Assembly (NCBI GenBank): GCA_047971485.1 | Contig: JBKDZR010000010.1 | Coordinates: forward strand, 25,396-89,395 | Reading direction: 5' to 3' | DNA length: 64,000 nucleotides | Origin: JBKDZR01 sp047971485 | GTDB lineage: Bacteria; Pseudomonadota; Alphaproteobacteria; Rhodobacterales; Rhodobacteraceae | Shown: one piece after another, positions 41,415 through 50,366 of the stretch | Position numbering within the stretch: position 1 is the first letter of the stretch | Layout: the number at the start of each line of letters is the position of its first letter | Made by a program: the position numbers and the translations under genes | Notes under the pieces: generated by a model | Database searches by the model: none | What the model was told of the DNA's origin: nothing | What the model saw: only the letters and a program-made list of their open reading frames with translations

Positions 41415-44209
41415 TCGGAGGGCGTTTTGAGACCGGAGGGTTGATCGACCGGGCAACGCCGATCTATTTCACATTTGATGGACGGAGATATGCAGGGTTC
41501 AGAGGCGACACGATCGCCTCGGCCTTGCTGGCCAACGGCGTGCGTGTCGTAGGCCGCAGTTTCAAGTATCACAGGCCGCGTGGGGTCTGGGGATCTTGGT
41601 TCGATGAACCGAATGCCATCTTTTCAGTGACGCTCGGCGATGTGACTATGCCGAACATGCTGGGCACGACAACCTTGCTGGAGCCGGGGATGAGCGTGCG
41701 CGCCGTGAATGCATGGCCTTCGGCGCAGAACGATATCAAAGGTGGGCTGGATCTGTTCCACAGATTTCTTGGCGCGGGCTTTTATTATAAGACATTCATG
41801 GCGCCCGATTGGCACCTGTTCGAACCGATGATCCGCCGCATGGCCGGTTTGGGGGTGGTCGATGCCTCACTGCCCGGGGATTACGTGTCGCAGCAAATCA
41901 CTGACCGTTGCGACCTCTTGGTCGTGGGTGCGGGGCCGGCCGGCCTTGTCGCTGCCGAAGCTGCAGCGTGCGCCGGGAAATCGGTCTGGCTGGTTGAAGA
42001 TCACGCTGATTTGGGTGGCAGTCTGCGCCGCCGCGGAGATCGCATTGAAGGGCAGTCGGTTGAGGATTGGATCACGGCCCGGTGTGCTGCGATTGAAGCG
42101 GCGGGTGGGAAGATCCTGACCCGCACGACCGCCTTCGGCGCCTACGATCACGGCCTGTTCGGCCTAGCCCGGGAACATGGTTTCGGCAAGGCTCCGACCC
42201 TGTATCGGCTGCGCGCCGGGGCCTGTGTGCTCGCCGCCGGTGCGATTGACCGGCCTGTCACCTTTGCCTCCAACGATCTGCCTGGCGTGCACAGCCTTGA
42301 AGGGGCGCTGGACTACATGGGCCGATATGGTGTGCTCCTCGGGGGGGACATTGCCATTGCTGCAAACCACAGTCAGGTGGATCAGGCGGCAGAGCGTATG
42401 AAGGCTGTCGGCTGTCGAGTCTCTGTGATTGACCCGGCCGCAGGGTGCATCGCCGCCAGGGGAAGGAAAGGGGTTAGGGGGATTGGCCAAAACGGTCGCC
42501 ATGTCGATTGTGAAACGATCCTGGCCTCTGCGGGTTGGACCCCGGTGGTGCATCTGTGGCGTCACGCAGGGGGTAAACTTGTCTGGGATGATGCGTTGGC
42601 CACGTTTCGCCCCGCCGAGCCCCCCGAGAACATGCGAGCGGTTGGTGCCGCCAATGGGACCTTTGGTCTGGACCAGGCGCTGGCTGAAGGCCGAGCCGCC
42701 GGGGCAGGGCAAGCCGCGCCGGATTTCGTGTCGGTCTTTAGCCTTACGCCTGTTTTGCCGGTGCCCGGCACCAAGGGACGCCAGTGGATCGACTTCCAGC
42801 ATGACGTGACACTGAAGGATGTCGAACTGGCAGCGCGGGAAAATTATGTCTCGGTCGAACACCTCAAGCGGTATACCACGCTTGGCATGGCCTCGGATCA
42901 GGGCAAGACATCGAACATACCCGGTCTGGCGGCGATGGCCGCGATCCAAGGAAAAGCCATCCCTGAGGTGGGAAGCACGACATTCCGGCCGCCCTTCGTG
43001 CCCATGCCGCTTGAGCTTTATCACGGTCATCATCGGCGGCAGTCGTTTCATCCGCTGAAACGACTGCCGCTGGAGGACAGGCATCGTGCGGCGGGTGCCG
43101 TGCTTGGCGAATATGGCGGCTGGCTGCGTCCTGCGTGGTACGGCAGCGGCAGCGAACGGGATGAAGTCGCCCGGGAGGTTCGCATGGTCCGCGCGACCGG
43201 CGGTTTGCTGGATGCCTCACCGCTTGGCAAGATCGAAATAATGGGCCCGGATGCTGAAGCCTTCGTGAACTTCGTCTACTACAATACAATGAGCACCCTG
43301 AAACCGGGCAGGTTGCGCTATGGGTTCCTGTTGACGGAACGCGGGGTCGTCTACGACGATGGTGTCGTGTTCAGAATGGGGCCTGACAGGTTCGTCATTT
43401 CGTCCTCATCCTCTCATGCCGAAGGGGTGACCGGCCTGCTGGAGGGCTGGCGGCAGGACGGCAATGACCCGAACCGAATTTTCGTGCATGACACGACGAA
43501 CCATTGGTCGACTGTCACCATTACGGGGCCATCGGCGCGGGCCGTCACGGCGACACTTGGTCTGGATGTCGATCTGTCGTCCGACGCCTTCCCACACATG
43601 AGCTTTCGGGAAACCATCTGGCAGGGTGATCCGCTGCGTATCGCGCGTGTCAGCTTTACCGGCGAGGTCAGCTATGAGATGTCGGTGCGTGCGGGGCGGG
43701 TCCATGAATTATGGGACACGCTGACCCGCGCAGGCGCAGAACAGAACGTCCGGCCCATCGGGTTGGAAGCGATTTCGGTTCTCAGGGCGGAAAAGGGTTT
43801 CATCATCATCGGAAAAGATACCGATGGCGAAACCATGCCGCACGATCTTGGCTTTGCCGTCCCGCGGTTACGCAAATCCGCAGCGTTTGTCGGTGACCGC
43901 AGCTTGCATACGGATGTGGCTAATGATCCAGAACGCCGGCAGATGGTCGGGCTCGCAGTCGCATCGGGGGCGCCTATGCTGGCGACAGGCGCCCATATCG
44001 TCGAGGGGAAGACGCCGCGTTCGATCGGTATTGTGACATCCAGCTATGACACGACGTCTATCGGCCGACCGATAGCGCTGGCCCTTGTCGATCGGGGCGC
44101 TGGGCGACACGGCGAAATGGTGACTGTCTGGCACATGGGGCAAACCACCTCTGCGACCATCATTGCACCTTGCGCCTTTGACCCGAAAGGAGACCGTATT
44201 CATGCGTAA
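41411..44209 (+). CDS. soxA: Sarcosine oxidase subunit alpha (NAD-binding and GcvT domains)
   Basis: A 932-residue subunit. The N-terminal ferredoxin-like region has FTFDGRRYAGFRGDTIASAL and GRSFKYHRPRGVWG. The pyridine-nucleotide domain has DLLVVGAGPAGLVAAEAAAC near residue 170. The C-terminal GcvT domain, from about residue 560, contains LLDASPLGKIEIMGPDAEAF and later GLEAISVLRAEKGFIIIGKD. It holds NAD and the folate site, transferring the methyl-derived carbon to tetrahydrofolate. The sequence is uninterrupted and its stop overlaps soxG. Confidence 0.93.
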   Translation: MIGGRFETGGLIDRATPIYFTFDGRRYAGFRGDTIASALLANGVRVVGRSFKYHRPRGVWGSWFDEPNAIFSVTLGDVTMPNMLGTTTLLEPGMSVRAVNAWPSAQNDIKGGLDLFHRFLGAGFYYKTFMAPDWHLFEPMIRRMAGLGVVDASLPGDYVSQQITDRCDLLVVGAGPAGLVAAEAAACAGKSVWLVEDHADLGGSLRRRGDRIEGQSVEDWITARCAAIEAAGGKILTRTTAFGAYDHGLFGLAREHGFGKAPTLYRLRAGACVLAAGAIDRPVTFASNDLPGVHSLEGALDYMGRYGVLLGGDIAIAANHSQVDQAAERMKAVGCRVSVIDPAAGCIAARGRKGVRGIGQNGRHVDCETILASAGWTPVVHLWRHAGGKLVWDDALATFRPAEPPENMRAVGAANGTFGLDQALAEGRAAGAGQAAPDFVSVFSLTPVLPVPGTKGRQWIDFQHDVTLKDVELAARENYVSVEHLKRYTTLGMASDQGKTSNIPGLAAMAAIQGKAIPEVGSTTFRPPFVPMPLELYHGHHRRQSFHPLKRLPLEDRHRAAGAVLGEYGGWLRPAWYGSGSERDEVAREVRMVRATGGLLDASPLGKIEIMGPDAEAFVNFVYYNTMSTLKPGRLRYGFLLTERGVVYDDGVVFRMGPDRFVISSSSSHAEGVTGLLEGWRQDGNDPNRIFVHDTTNHWSTVTITGPSARAVTATLGLDVDLSSDAFPHMSFRETIWQGDPLRIARVSFTGEVSYEMSVRAGRVHELWDTLTRAGAEQNVRPIGLEAISVLRAEKGFIIIGKDTDGETMPHDLGFAVPRLRKSAAFVGDRSLHTDVANDPERRQMVGLAVASGAPMLATGAHIVEGKTPRSIGIVTSSYDTTSIGRPIALALVDRGAGRHGEMVTVWHMGQTTSATIIAPCAFDPKGDRIHA

Positions 44210-44702
44210 CGACACCGCAAGATGGGATGCCCCGCCGTCGCCGGACACGTCTATTGTCGTCCCGGGCCTCAGGATCTATCGTGACAGTCCGAGCCGGCTA
44301 ACCTTGATAAGCGGAGTCCGAGTTCGCTTGGATAGCGACCTGCCGTTGGTTGGATGGCCTGATGAGGCACCGGATGCAGCACATGCATTGGTCCTGCGCC
44401 GGGATCGGATCCTTGAGGTTGATGGTCCTGCCCGGTGCGACAGCTGGGACGAAGAAAAAAGTGTGGCCCGCTCGGACATGACGGACGGGTACGGGCGTGT
44501 GATCCTTGAGGGGCCAGCGGCGATGAACCTGCTTCGGCAGGGGGCTGAGATTTCGCTGGATATTCCTTCTCCCGCTGTGACGCGGTTGGTGTTTGGTCTT
44601 CCGGCGATGCTTCACCGCATGTCAAGCGATAGGTTTGCACTGTTCTTCACACGTGCGCAGCTGGCCGCAGGCTGGACGGCGCTGCAAAGCCACACCTCTT
44701 AG
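44202..44702 (+). CDS. soxG: Sarcosine oxidase subunit gamma
   Basis: A 166-residue protein at the expected place after soxA. The ATG at 44202 has AAAGGAG upstream and overlaps the soxA stop by eight bases. Weak GcvT-like similarity is seen in RVILEGPAAMNLLRQGAEIS and MLHRMSSDRFALFFTRAQLA, as in SoxG. It is about 20-30 residues shorter than many homologues. The assignment rests on position plus these motifs. Confidence 0.8.
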   Translation: MRNDTARWDAPPSPDTSIVVPGLRIYRDSPSRLTLISGVRVRLDSDLPLVGWPDEAPDAAHALVLRRDRILEVDGPARCDSWDEEKSVARSDMTDGYGRVILEGPAAMNLLRQGAEISLDIPSPAVTRLVFGLPAMLHRMSSDRFALFFTRAQLAAGWTALQSHTS

Positions 44703-44708
44703 CGGGTG

Positions 44709-44734
44709 GTCGCGTTCCTTCGTATTCACGCGAC
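44709..44734. terminator. Possible hairpin between soxG and the lrp-like gene
   Basis: GTCGCGT (44709-44715) and ACGCGAC (44728-44734) are perfectly complementary with a 12-nt loop, seven bases after the soxG stop. No T-run follows, so it is a weak terminator candidate. Confidence 0.35.
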
Positions 44735-44853
44735 ATGTCCTCACCATTTGATAACGGATGTTTAAGAAGCGAAAACCGGGGCTGCATTTGTGTGTGGGCA
44801 GACCTTAAGCGTGGTCCAAGCAGGGTCTCGATGTACCGTCCGGGGCAGGCTCT

Positions 44854-45318
44854 TCATCCGATCGGTACGATATTCGTATGTTTTACACGCGACAGGGCGA
44901 ACAAGGTGGCCGAACTGGCAACGGCGCTGCAGGCAAGGATGCTGTCGGTCAGTATTTTCTGATATTCATCAATCGATCCGACCAGACAGTGCAAAAGATA
45001 ATCGCAATCGCCTGAAGTTGCATAGGCTGCTATGATATGCGGCACCGCCTCCAGCATATGCTGGAAGGTTTCCCGCGATGCCCTGTCGTGGGCGCGCATT
45101 CGAACCTGACAGAACACGTCCAGGCCGCAGTTTACCTTCCGATGGTCCACCTGACGGACCGTGGCGCCAAGAATGCCTTCCTCTTCCATGGCGCGGACCC
45201 GACGCCAGCATGTGGTGGGGGAAGAGCCGATCTCATCGGCCAGATCTGCCATTGACCGTGATGCATTCCGCTGAAGGGAGAGAAGGATTCTCGCGTCGAT
45301 GCCGGAGATGGATGTCAT
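44854..45318 (-). CDS. Lrp/AsnC-family transcriptional regulator
   Basis: A 154-residue Lrp-type protein. The HTH reads GIDARILLSLQRNASRSMAD, then LADEIGSSPTTCWRRVRAME with EEGILGATVRQVD. The C-terminal RAM ligand domain includes IIAAYATSGDCDYLLHCLVG. It is divergent from the fused E1 gene, which it most likely controls in response to an amino acid or 2-oxoacid; this divergent Lrp/2-oxoacid dehydrogenase arrangement resembles the bkd regulation in Pseudomonas (BkdR). The 141-bp gap is AT-rich near 45320-45370. Confidence 0.9.
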   Translation of the reverse strand: MTSISGIDARILLSLQRNASRSMADLADEIGSSPTTCWRRVRAMEEEGILGATVRQVDHRKVNCGLDVFCQVRMRAHDRASRETFQHMLEAVPHIIAAYATSGDCDYLLHCLVGSIDEYQKILTDSILACSAVASSATLFALSRVKHTNIVPIG

Positions 45319-45459
45319 ATTTCTTAATTTGCCAAAATTTGAAACATAAGTATCATAATATCACCTCTGTCAGACACAATGAACGCCATTTTTCAGTAAA
45401 ACCGGTCTCAATATTCCCAGCTGTACGCTGCGCAAAGTGCGAAACGGGGAGGGCCGCGA

Positions 45460-47544
45460 ATGAACACTCGGACACGTGATGACAAGGTCAGACGCAACGG
45501 GCCGGACCCTTCGGTGGAATGGGAGAAGCTGGTAGAGATCGTTCAGCTTTCTCGTGCGATGGACGCGATCGAGGAAACCCGGCTCGCGCCGGCCAAAAAG
45601 CTGTTCTACCAGTTTTCAGCCCGTGGGCACGATATGGCCCAGGCGCTGTTAGGCCTGCAACTTGACGATCCGAACGACGCGATCTGCGGCTATTACAGGT
45701 CCCGCCCGATCCTGCTGGCGCTTGGCGTTGATCCTGTCGATGCCTTCCGCGCGGCCATGGCGCGCTCGGGTGGATATTCCGATGGCCGCGATATCGGCGT
45801 GGTCTTCAACTATCCCAACCGGAACGGCCCCAGTGCGCTGCCTATGTGCGGGGGGGTCGGGGCACAGTATACGCCCACTGCGGGCTGGGCTGCGGCGATC
45901 AAGTATTATGAAGAGACGCTGAAGACGCCCGGCTATGACAGGGCCATTTCCGTGGTTCTGGGCGGGGACGGATCGGTCGCGTCTAACGGCTTCTGGTCGG
46001 CGCTGACGATTGCCACCACCCAGAAGCTGCCGATGCTGTTCTATATCGAGGATAACGGATACGGCATTTCGGTGCCCTCGACATATCAGACACCAGAGGG
46101 GAACATCGCCGCCAATCTCGGTTCATGGAATGGGCTGACAATTGTAGCGGGGGACGGCACCGATCCGGCTGAGGCAGCTGAACTGAGCGCTGAGGCCGTC
46201 GCCCATGTCCGTGCGCGCAAGGGCCCCGTGCTTCTGCGCCTGACAATCCCGAGGCTTCAGGGGCACAGTCTGCAGGACACTCAAGGCTACAAGAGCGAGG
46301 AGACGCTGACGCAGGAACGTAGCCGTGATCCGCTGCCAAAGCTTGAGCGCTTTCTGGTCCCGGCCATGCTGAATCGGGACCGATGGGACGAAATCGCGCG
46401 GCATGCGGCCGCGCGGGTAGAAACCGCCTGCGAAACCGCCGAGGCGACGCCCGTCGCCGACCCCAGGACCATGTGCCATCATGTTTACTGGGACGGCATA
46501 TCGCTTCAGGATGCCGGCGGCCAATACAGCAAGGGGTATACGCCGCCCCCCGGTACCGATATCGCGCAGCCGGAAGGCCAACGCATGAACATGGTCACTG
46601 CGATCCGGCGGGTGCTGGATCAGGAAATGGCGTTGAACGAACGGGTCGTGATGTTCGGCGAGGATATCGGGCCGAAGGGCGGTGTGCATGCGGTCACGCT
46701 GGGGCTTCAGGAAAAATTTGGCGACACGCGAGTGTTCGACACCAGCTTGTCGGAGGAAGGCATCATCGGCCGCGCGGTCGGCATGGCGCTTGCGGGGCTC
46801 ATGCCGGTGCCGGAGATCCAGTTCCGCAAATATGCCGAGCCCGCGACAGAGCAGATAAACGATTGCGGCACGATGCGCTGGCGGACGAACAACCGTTTTG
46901 CCGCGCCGATGGTTCTGAGGATGCCCGGGGGCTATTTCAAATGCGGCGATCCCTGGCACAGCCAGACCAACGAGGTGGCATTCGTGCACAACCCCGGTTG
47001 GCGGGTTGCCGTGCCGTCGAACGCCGAGGATGCGGTTGGACTTTTGCGGGGCGCGTTGCGCGGCAATGATCCTGTCATGTTTTTTGAGCATCGCGCCATG
47101 CTGGATCACAGTTGGGCCCGGCGCCAATGGCCCGGGGATGACTTCGTCCTTCCCTTCGGCAAGGCGAAAACGACGCGCGAGGGTGACGCGCTGACCATTG
47201 TAACCTGGGGGGCGATGGTAGAACGTTGCGAAAAGGCAGCCGAGGGGCGATCGGTCGATGTGATCGACCTGCGCACCTTGGTACCCTGGGACAAGGAGAC
47301 GGTTCTGTCTTCGGTCGCGCGCACGCATCGGTGCCTGATTGTGCATGAGGATCTTCAGTCCGCTGGCTTCGGTGCCGAGATCGCCGCAATCGTCGCAGAT
47401 GAGGCCTTTCTGGATCTCGATGCCCCGGTGTCCCGTCTGACGATGCCGGATATTCCCAGCCCGCACAGTCCGGTCCTGCTAGAGGCCGCCGTACCTTCGG
47501 TCGCGCGCATTCGCATGCGCATCGAAGAGCTGATGGAGTTCTGA
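45460..47544 (+). CDS. 2-Oxoacid dehydrogenase E1 component, alpha and beta fused (branched-chain type)
   Basis: A 694-residue fusion. The alpha half (1 to about 345) has RAMDAIEETRLAPAKKLFYQ, then the thiamine diphosphate motif VVLGGDGSVASNGFWSALTI to IEDNGYGIS. The beta half (from about 375) has MNMVTAIRRVLDQEMALNER, VMFGEDIGPKGGVHAVTLGL, DTSLSEEGIIGRAVGMALAG and VPWDKETVLSSV. It decarboxylates a 2-oxoacid and loads the acyl group on the E2 lipoyl arm. GGGGAGGG precedes the ATG. Fused E1 of this size is known in several proteobacteria. Substrate preference (branched-chain oxoacid or other) cannot be fixed from sequence. Confidence 0.88.
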   Translation: MNTRTRDDKVRRNGPDPSVEWEKLVEIVQLSRAMDAIEETRLAPAKKLFYQFSARGHDMAQALLGLQLDDPNDAICGYYRSRPILLALGVDPVDAFRAAMARSGGYSDGRDIGVVFNYPNRNGPSALPMCGGVGAQYTPTAGWAAAIKYYEETLKTPGYDRAISVVLGGDGSVASNGFWSALTIATTQKLPMLFYIEDNGYGISVPSTYQTPEGNIAANLGSWNGLTIVAGDGTDPAEAAELSAEAVAHVRARKGPVLLRLTIPRLQGHSLQDTQGYKSEETLTQERSRDPLPKLERFLVPAMLNRDRWDEIARHAAARVETACETAEATPVADPRTMCHHVYWDGISLQDAGGQYSKGYTPPPGTDIAQPEGQRMNMVTAIRRVLDQEMALNERVVMFGEDIGPKGGVHAVTLGLQEKFGDTRVFDTSLSEEGIIGRAVGMALAGLMPVPEIQFRKYAEPATEQINDCGTMRWRTNNRFAAPMVLRMPGGYFKCGDPWHSQTNEVAFVHNPGWRVAVPSNAEDAVGLLRGALRGNDPVMFFEHRAMLDHSWARRQWPGDDFVLPFGKAKTTREGDALTIVTWGAMVERCEKAAEGRSVDVIDLRTLVPWDKETVLSSVARTHRCLIVHEDLQSAGFGAEIAAIVADEAFLDLDAPVSRLTMPDIPSPHSPVLLEAAVPSVARIRMRIEELMEF

Positions 47545-47547
47545 CCG

Positions 47548-48741
47548 ATGATTGATGTGATGGTCCCATTGGAACAGGAAGGCACCGAAGCGAAAGTCTT
47601 GGAATGGCTGGTTGAACCGGGCAGTCCAGTTGCCGAGAACGATCCGATTGTTGAATTGGAAACCGACAAGGTCACAGTCGAAATCCCGTCGCCCTGCGCG
47701 GGCATCCTCACAGAAATTCTGCTGGAGAAGGGCGCACAGGCCGTTCCCGGAGCGGTGATCGCGCGGATCGAAACGGCTATGGCGGAGGGGCAGGCGCCAG
47801 CGGCACACACGGCTGGTTCCGCTTCAGCCACAGCAGCGGCAAGCCCCGCCACGCGTGTCGCGGCGCAAGGCGAAACGCGACATTCGCCGGCCGTGCGGCG
47901 TGCGCTTCGGGAAACCGGTATCGACCCAGCCGGGATCGCTGGCACAGGCAAAAACGGGCGGCTGACCCGCGCAGATGTAGAAGCTGCCGCACGAACAAGG
48001 GCTATGGCCCAAGCCCAGGCCCCCGTTTCGCCCGTGGCCGAAGATAACCGGATCATCCCTCATGATTCCATGCGCTTGGCCATCGCACGGAACATGGTGA
48101 AGTCCCTGTCCGAGGCACCGCAGGTCACCGCCGTGTTCGAGGCCGATTTCTCGGCCATCATCTCCCACAGGAAACAGCACAAGGCCGCCTTTGAACTGGA
48201 TGGGATTAACCTGTCCTACACGACGTACATTGTGCGGGCCTGCGCGCGGGCGATGCGGGCGGTGCCGGTGGTGAACAGCAAGTGGCATGATGATCACCTG
48301 CAGATATTTCCGGATGTGAATATCGGCGTTGGTACCGCTCTTGGCGACGAGGGGCTGGTTGTTCCGGTGATCCGCCAGGTCCAGAACCTGTCCCTGAGGG
48401 GCATCGCGGCGCGACTACAGGATGTGACAGTGCGTGCGCGGTCGAAATCGCTGACCGCTGCCGATATGCAGGGCGGCACCTTCACAATTTCCAACCATGG
48501 CGTGTCCGGGTCGCTCCTGGCTGCGCCGATTGTCATTCATCAGGGCCAAAGCGCCATCCTGGGGGTTGGCAAACTGGAAAAACGCGTCGTCGTCCGTGAG
48601 GTGGATGGCCAGGACACAATCCAGATCCGACCCATGTGCTATGTCACCCTGACCATCGACCACCGCGTCATCGACGGGTTCCAGACAAACGCCTGGCTGG
48701 CCGCTTTCGTTCAGGCATTGGAGGGCGATATCCACGACTGA
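47548..48741 (+). CDS. Dihydrolipoamide acyltransferase (E2) of a 2-oxoacid dehydrogenase complex
   Basis: A 397-residue E2. One lipoyl domain (1-78) carries ETDKVTVEIPSPCAG with the lipoylated Lys. An Ala/Thr-rich linker follows. The peripheral-subunit-binding domain (about 110-148) reads SPAVRRALRETGIDPAGIAG with GKNGRLTRADVE. The catalytic domain ends with TLTIDHRVIDGFQTNAWLA, containing the active His and Asp (HRVIDG). It lies three bases after E1. The expected next gene, the E3 lipoamide dehydrogenase, is present only as a broken remnant. Confidence 0.93.
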   Translation: MIDVMVPLEQEGTEAKVLEWLVEPGSPVAENDPIVELETDKVTVEIPSPCAGILTEILLEKGAQAVPGAVIARIETAMAEGQAPAAHTAGSASATAAASPATRVAAQGETRHSPAVRRALRETGIDPAGIAGTGKNGRLTRADVEAAARTRAMAQAQAPVSPVAEDNRIIPHDSMRLAIARNMVKSLSEAPQVTAVFEADFSAIISHRKQHKAAFELDGINLSYTTYIVRACARAMRAVPVVNSKWHDDHLQIFPDVNIGVGTALGDEGLVVPVIRQVQNLSLRGIAARLQDVTVRARSKSLTAADMQGGTFTISNHGVSGSLLAAPIVIHQGQSAILGVGKLEKRVVVREVDGQDTIQIRPMCYVTLTIDHRVIDGFQTNAWLAAFVQALEGDIHD

Positions 48742-48870
48742 GCGGTTTGATCTTCTCGTCATTGGCGGGGGCGGACGGTTATGTGGCGGCCATTCCTGCG
48801 GGACAGTTGGGGCTGAGAACGGCCTGTGTCGAAAGGCATTCCACCCCGCGTGGCCCTGTCAGGTGCAGAT
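48734..48870 (+). pseudogene. Truncated and frameshifted remnant of dihydrolipoamide dehydrogenase (E3)
   Basis: Right behind E2, the bases encode TERFDLLVIGGGG and then, after a one-base shift near 48770-48779, YVAAIPAGQLGLRTACVERH followed by STPRGPVRC, before a TAG at 48869-48871. This is the N-terminal FAD motif of lipoamide dehydrogenases (typically DVVVIGGGPGGYVAAIRAAQ, LGLKTAVVER and then GGTCLN). The codon where ATG is expected reads ACG (48734). The frameshift, the lost start and the loss of everything after about residue 45 show a dead gene fragment. The complex must use an E3 encoded elsewhere. Confidence 0.82.
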
Positions 48871-48983
48871 AGCTGGCGATGATCCCGACGATGCGCAAAG
48901 CCTGAACACCCGGTGTTGCCGCTGTTTGATCGTGACGAGGTGGATCAGGGCAGGATGTCCTGCCCCGGTCGTTCATTGGCCCT

Positions 48984-50366
48984 TTATGCGGCCTGCAATG
49001 TGATCACATCGTCGCTGATCGCGTCCAGCACCGCGCGGTCATGGCTGACAAAGACCATGGCCATGTCGCGTTCGGCGGCGATATCGGTCATCAGGCGGAT
49101 GGTGTCGGCCTGCGTCACCGGGTCCAGCCGCGAAGTGGGTTCATCGGCAAACAGGAAGACCGGGTCCAGCAGCAAGGCGCGCATCAGGGCAATGCGCTGC
49201 AATTCGCCGCCTGACACGCCTGAAGGCGGACGAGCCAGCAGATCGGGGGTCAGGTTCAGGCGCTCCAGCAAGGGCGGGATACGGGCGCGGTCGATGCCAT
49301 GCAGCCGGGTCAGATCGTCCAGCCCCTGCTGAAGCGTGATGCGCGCGGGAAAGGCGGCGGGCGGGTCCTGCCACAGTTTCTGCCAGTGCAGCTTTGGCAC
49401 GGCGGGGTCGCGCCACAGGGCACCCCCATGGGGCAAAAGGCCCAGAAGCGCATTGCCAAGGCTGGATTTTCCGCAACCCGAGGGGCCGGAAATCCCCAGC
49501 ACCTGCCCGCGCGACAGGGTAAAATCCACCGGCGCGAACAGAGGCCTGTCGCCGCGCGATACGCTCAGACCTTCGGCTTTCAGCAGCGGCGTTGAGGGGC
49601 GCGTGCTGCGGCGTGGCCAGTGGGCAGGATCGGCGCCAACCAGCGCCTGCGTATAGGGATGTTGCGGCGCGGTCAGGATCTGCGCCGCCGGGCCGCGTTC
49701 AACCACCGTGCCGCCCTGCATGACCAGAATTTCACCGCCCAAGCCACGTGCCAACGCCAGATCATGGGTAATGGTCAGCAGCCCAGCCCCCCCCTGCAAT
49801 CCGCGTTTGAGCAGCGCCAGAACGTCATCGCGCCGGTCGGCATCAAGGCCTTTGGTCGGCTCATCGGCGATAGTGATCTGCGCTCCGCCTGCCCGCGCGG
49901 CGGCAAAGGCCAGCCGCTGCGCCATGCCGCCCGAAAGCTGCCATGGGAATTTACGGCGGGCCGGTTTCAGCCCCACGGCCTCAAGATCGGCCTGCGCCTG
50001 ACCCGCCGGATCAGGCGATGCGGCGACAAGATCATGCACCTCGGCGACCTGCCGTTCGGCCCGCATCAGCGGGTCCAGCGCCAGCCAGGGTTCCTGCGGC
50101 AGAACCGCGATGCGCCGCCCCCACAGCGCGCGGTTGCCCTGCGGGCGGGCCGGATCAAGGCTGTCTGCCCCAACGCGCAGCCCCCCCGAGGCCGCCAGCC
50201 CTTGGGGCAGCGTGCCCAGAATGGCTTGTGCCAGCAGGCTTTTGCCCGACCCGGTTTCCCCTAGAACCGTGACCGCCTGCCCGGCGGGCAGGGTCAGGCT
50301 GACCGGATCGACCAGGTGCTGATCGCCGGTGCGCACACAGATATCGGTTGCGACAAGCAGGCTCAT
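48984..50366 (-). CDS. Peptide/nickel ABC transporter ATP-binding protein, two ATPase domains fused
   Basis: A 460-residue fusion, shorter than the one at 27142. The first ATPase has GETGSGKSLLAQAILG, LSGGMAQRLAFAAARA and ITIADEPTKGLDA. The second, from about residue 235, has GPSGCGKSSLGNALLG, VSGGELQRIALMRALL and FLFADEPTSRLDP. The ATG at 50366 overlaps the upstream permease stop (ATGA). It is the last gene of a four-gene operon read toward the E3 remnant. Composition is richer in GC and Ala than the gene set before 48870. Confidence 0.9.
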   Translation of the reverse strand: MSLLVATDICVRTGDQHLVDPVSLTLPAGQAVTVLGETGSGKSLLAQAILGTLPQGLAASGGLRVGADSLDPARPQGNRALWGRRIAVLPQEPWLALDPLMRAERQVAEVHDLVAASPDPAGQAQADLEAVGLKPARRKFPWQLSGGMAQRLAFAAARAGGAQITIADEPTKGLDADRRDDVLALLKRGLQGGAGLLTITHDLALARGLGGEILVMQGGTVVERGPAAQILTAPQHPYTQALVGADPAHWPRRSTRPSTPLLKAEGLSVSRGDRPLFAPVDFTLSRGQVLGISGPSGCGKSSLGNALLGLLPHGGALWRDPAVPKLHWQKLWQDPPAAFPARITLQQGLDDLTRLHGIDRARIPPLLERLNLTPDLLARPPSGVSGGELQRIALMRALLLDPVFLFADEPTSRLDPVTQADTIRLMTDIAAERDMAMVFVSHDRAVLDAISDDVITLQAA

